In this document: positions 6,888-7,603 of the stretch, piece by piece | How the letters are laid out: the number at the start of each line of letters is the position of its first letter | How positions within the stretch are numbered: position 1 is the stretch's first letter | From: an uncultured Lachnospiraceae bacterium | Lineage (GTDB): Bacteria; Bacillota_A; Clostridia; Lachnospirales; Lachnospiraceae | Assembly (NCBI GenBank): GCA_902773195.1 | Contig: CACYDL010000181.1 | Span: forward strand, 1-7,603 | Reading direction: 5' to 3' | Length of the DNA stretch: 7,603 nucleotides | Position numbers and translations under genes: made by a program | Notes under the pieces: model-generated | Told to the model about the DNA's origin: nothing | Seen by the model: the letters and a program-made list of their open reading frames with translations, nothing else | The model's database searches: none

Positions 6888-6921
6888 GCCCGGCGGCCCG
6901 ACGGCCGGGAACGCGCCGGGC
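6888..6921 (+). promoter_or_regulatory. Alternative GC hairpins between pta and ackA
   Basis: GCCCGGC (6888-6894) pairs perfectly with GCCGGGC (6915-6921). The same left arm, CCCGGC (6889-6894), can instead pair with GCCGGG (6904-6909) around a 9-base loop, so the two folds exclude each other. The longer stem is followed only by TTCTC, which is too weak for a normal terminator. A regulatory or processing element setting ackA expression relative to pta is plausible but inferred. The ackA ribosome-binding site (6936-6941) lies 14 bases beyond. Confidence 0.4.
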
Positions 6922-6952
6922 TTCTCAAAATCGAAAAGGAGCGTCTTTTACT

Positions 6953-7603
6953 ATGAAAGTTCTTGTCATCAACGCGGGGAGCTCATCCCTGAAGTACCAG
7001 CTGATCGATATGGAAGATGAATCCGTCAAGGCCAAGGGTCTCTGCGAGAGAATCGGCATCGACGGATCCAGGCTCACCCACAAGGTTCCCGGGAAAGAGG
7101 ACTATGTGGTGGAAGAGGACATGCCGTCCCATCAGAAGGCCATCGAGCTGGTTCTCGCCGCCCTGATCGACGCGGAGCACGGCGTCGTCTCTTCCGTCGA
7201 TGAGATCGACGCGGTCGGCCACCGCGTGCTGCACGGCGGCTCCACCTATACGGAATCCATCAGGATCAACGACGACGTCAAGAAGGTGATCCGCGAGTGC
7301 TTCGACCTCGGCCCGCTCCACAATCCGGCGAACCTCATGGGCATCGAGGCCTGCGAGGCCGCCATGCCCGGCAAGGCCAACGTCGCCGTGTTCGATACCG
7401 CCTTCGGCATGGGACTCGAGCCCTACGCCTACCGCTACGCGATCCCGGAGGAGTACTACGACAAGTACAAGATCCGCCGCTACGGCTTCCACGGAACGAG
7501 CCACATGTTCGTCTCCGGCGAGACCATCCGCTTCGCGAATCTTCCGGAGGGACACCAGAGAGTCATCGTCTGCCATCTCGGCAACGGCTCCTCCATCTCC
7601 GCC
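6953..7603 (+). CDS. ackA: Acetate kinase, N-terminal half (3' end outside window)
   Basis: Cytoplasmic ASKHA-fold kinase that transfers phosphate from acetyl phosphate to ADP, giving acetate and ATP. The frame is open to the last base: 217 codons, about half of the usual roughly 400 residues. The N-terminus MKVLVINAGSSSLKYQLID is diagnostic. Active-site residues fall at the Methanosarcina thermophila numbers, as I recall them: Asn7, Ser10, Ser12, Arg91 (GHRVLHGG), His123 (GPLHNP), Asp148 (FDTAF), His180 (YGFHGTSH), His208 and Asn211 (CHLGNGSS). After FDTAF the usual HQTMP is replaced by GMGLE (residues 152-156), with no length change. Arg241 and Glu384 lie beyond the window. The start is supported by AAGGAG (6936-6941) with an 11-base spacer. 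It is very probably co-transcribed with pta from the promoter at 5779-5806. One TCA codon occurs at 6983-6985. Confidence 0.97.
   Translation, partial: MKVLVINAGSSSLKYQLIDMEDESVKAKGLCERIGIDGSRLTHKVPGKEDYVVEEDMPSHQKAIELVLAALIDAEHGVVSSVDEIDAVGHRVLHGGSTYTESIRINDDVKKVIRECFDLGPLHNPANLMGIEACEAAMPGKANVAVFDTAFGMGLEPYAYRYAIPEEYYDKYKIRRYGFHGTSHMFVSGETIRFANLPEGHQRVIVCHLGNGSSISA

Noticed and set aside
1..7603. Mobile elements, CRISPR arrays, tRNA or rRNA genes, toxin-antitoxin or phage genes
   Set aside because: No transposase, terminal repeats, spaced direct repeats or RNA gene signatures were seen; gaps are all under 100 bases.

Overview
This GC-rich window is densely packed with housekeeping genes of an anaerobic or fermentative Bacillota bacterium, most likely of class Clostridia and perhaps Lachnospiraceae-like. 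I infer this from gene content: a YycJ/WalJ-type hydrolase, the ACT plus UPF0210 gene pair, TmcAL, and a short single-domain Pta followed by AckA. The genus is not determinable by eye. All eight genes lie on the + strand. Codon use is strongly biased to G/C-ending codons. By my reading the roughly 2,395 sense codons contain one TTA, no CTA and four TCA.

Left block (1-2856): the 3' half of polA (DNA polymerase I), then coaE (dephospho-CoA kinase, last step of CoA synthesis), then walJ/yycJ (metallo-beta-lactamase-fold hydrolase linked to DNA metabolism). The short gaps hold strong GC stem-loops without proper U-tracts. They look more like RNA-processing, stability or translation-control elements than terminators.

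Middle block (2920-5771): a 90-residue ACT-domain protein (UPF0237), a UPF0210/DUF711 protein of unknown function, and tmcAL (tRNA-Met cytidine acetate ligase). They are spaced by 11 and 6 bases, with ribosome-binding sites in or next to the preceding stop, so they are probably one translationally coupled transcript. The ACT/UPF0210 pair is the least understood part of the window.

Right block (5779-7603): a clear sigma-70-type promoter (TTGATG, 16-base spacer, TATAAT) precedes pta and ackA, the latter cut by the window end. They convert acetyl-CoA through acetyl phosphate to acetate with ATP formation. TmcAL, immediately upstream, uses acetate and ATP to acetylate the wobble cytidine of elongator tRNA-Met, so the neighbourhood joins acetate production to an acetate-consuming tRNA modification. 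Catalytic residues of Pta and AckA fall at exactly the positions I recall for the Methanosarcina thermophila enzymes.

I see no mobile element, CRISPR array, tRNA, rRNA or prophage gene. The longest non-coding gaps are 94 bases (5772-5865) and 85 bases (6868-6952). I found no clearly new multi-gene system. The best leads are the ACT/UPF0210 pair, the acetate/tRNA-acetylation neighbourhood, and the intercistronic RNA structures.
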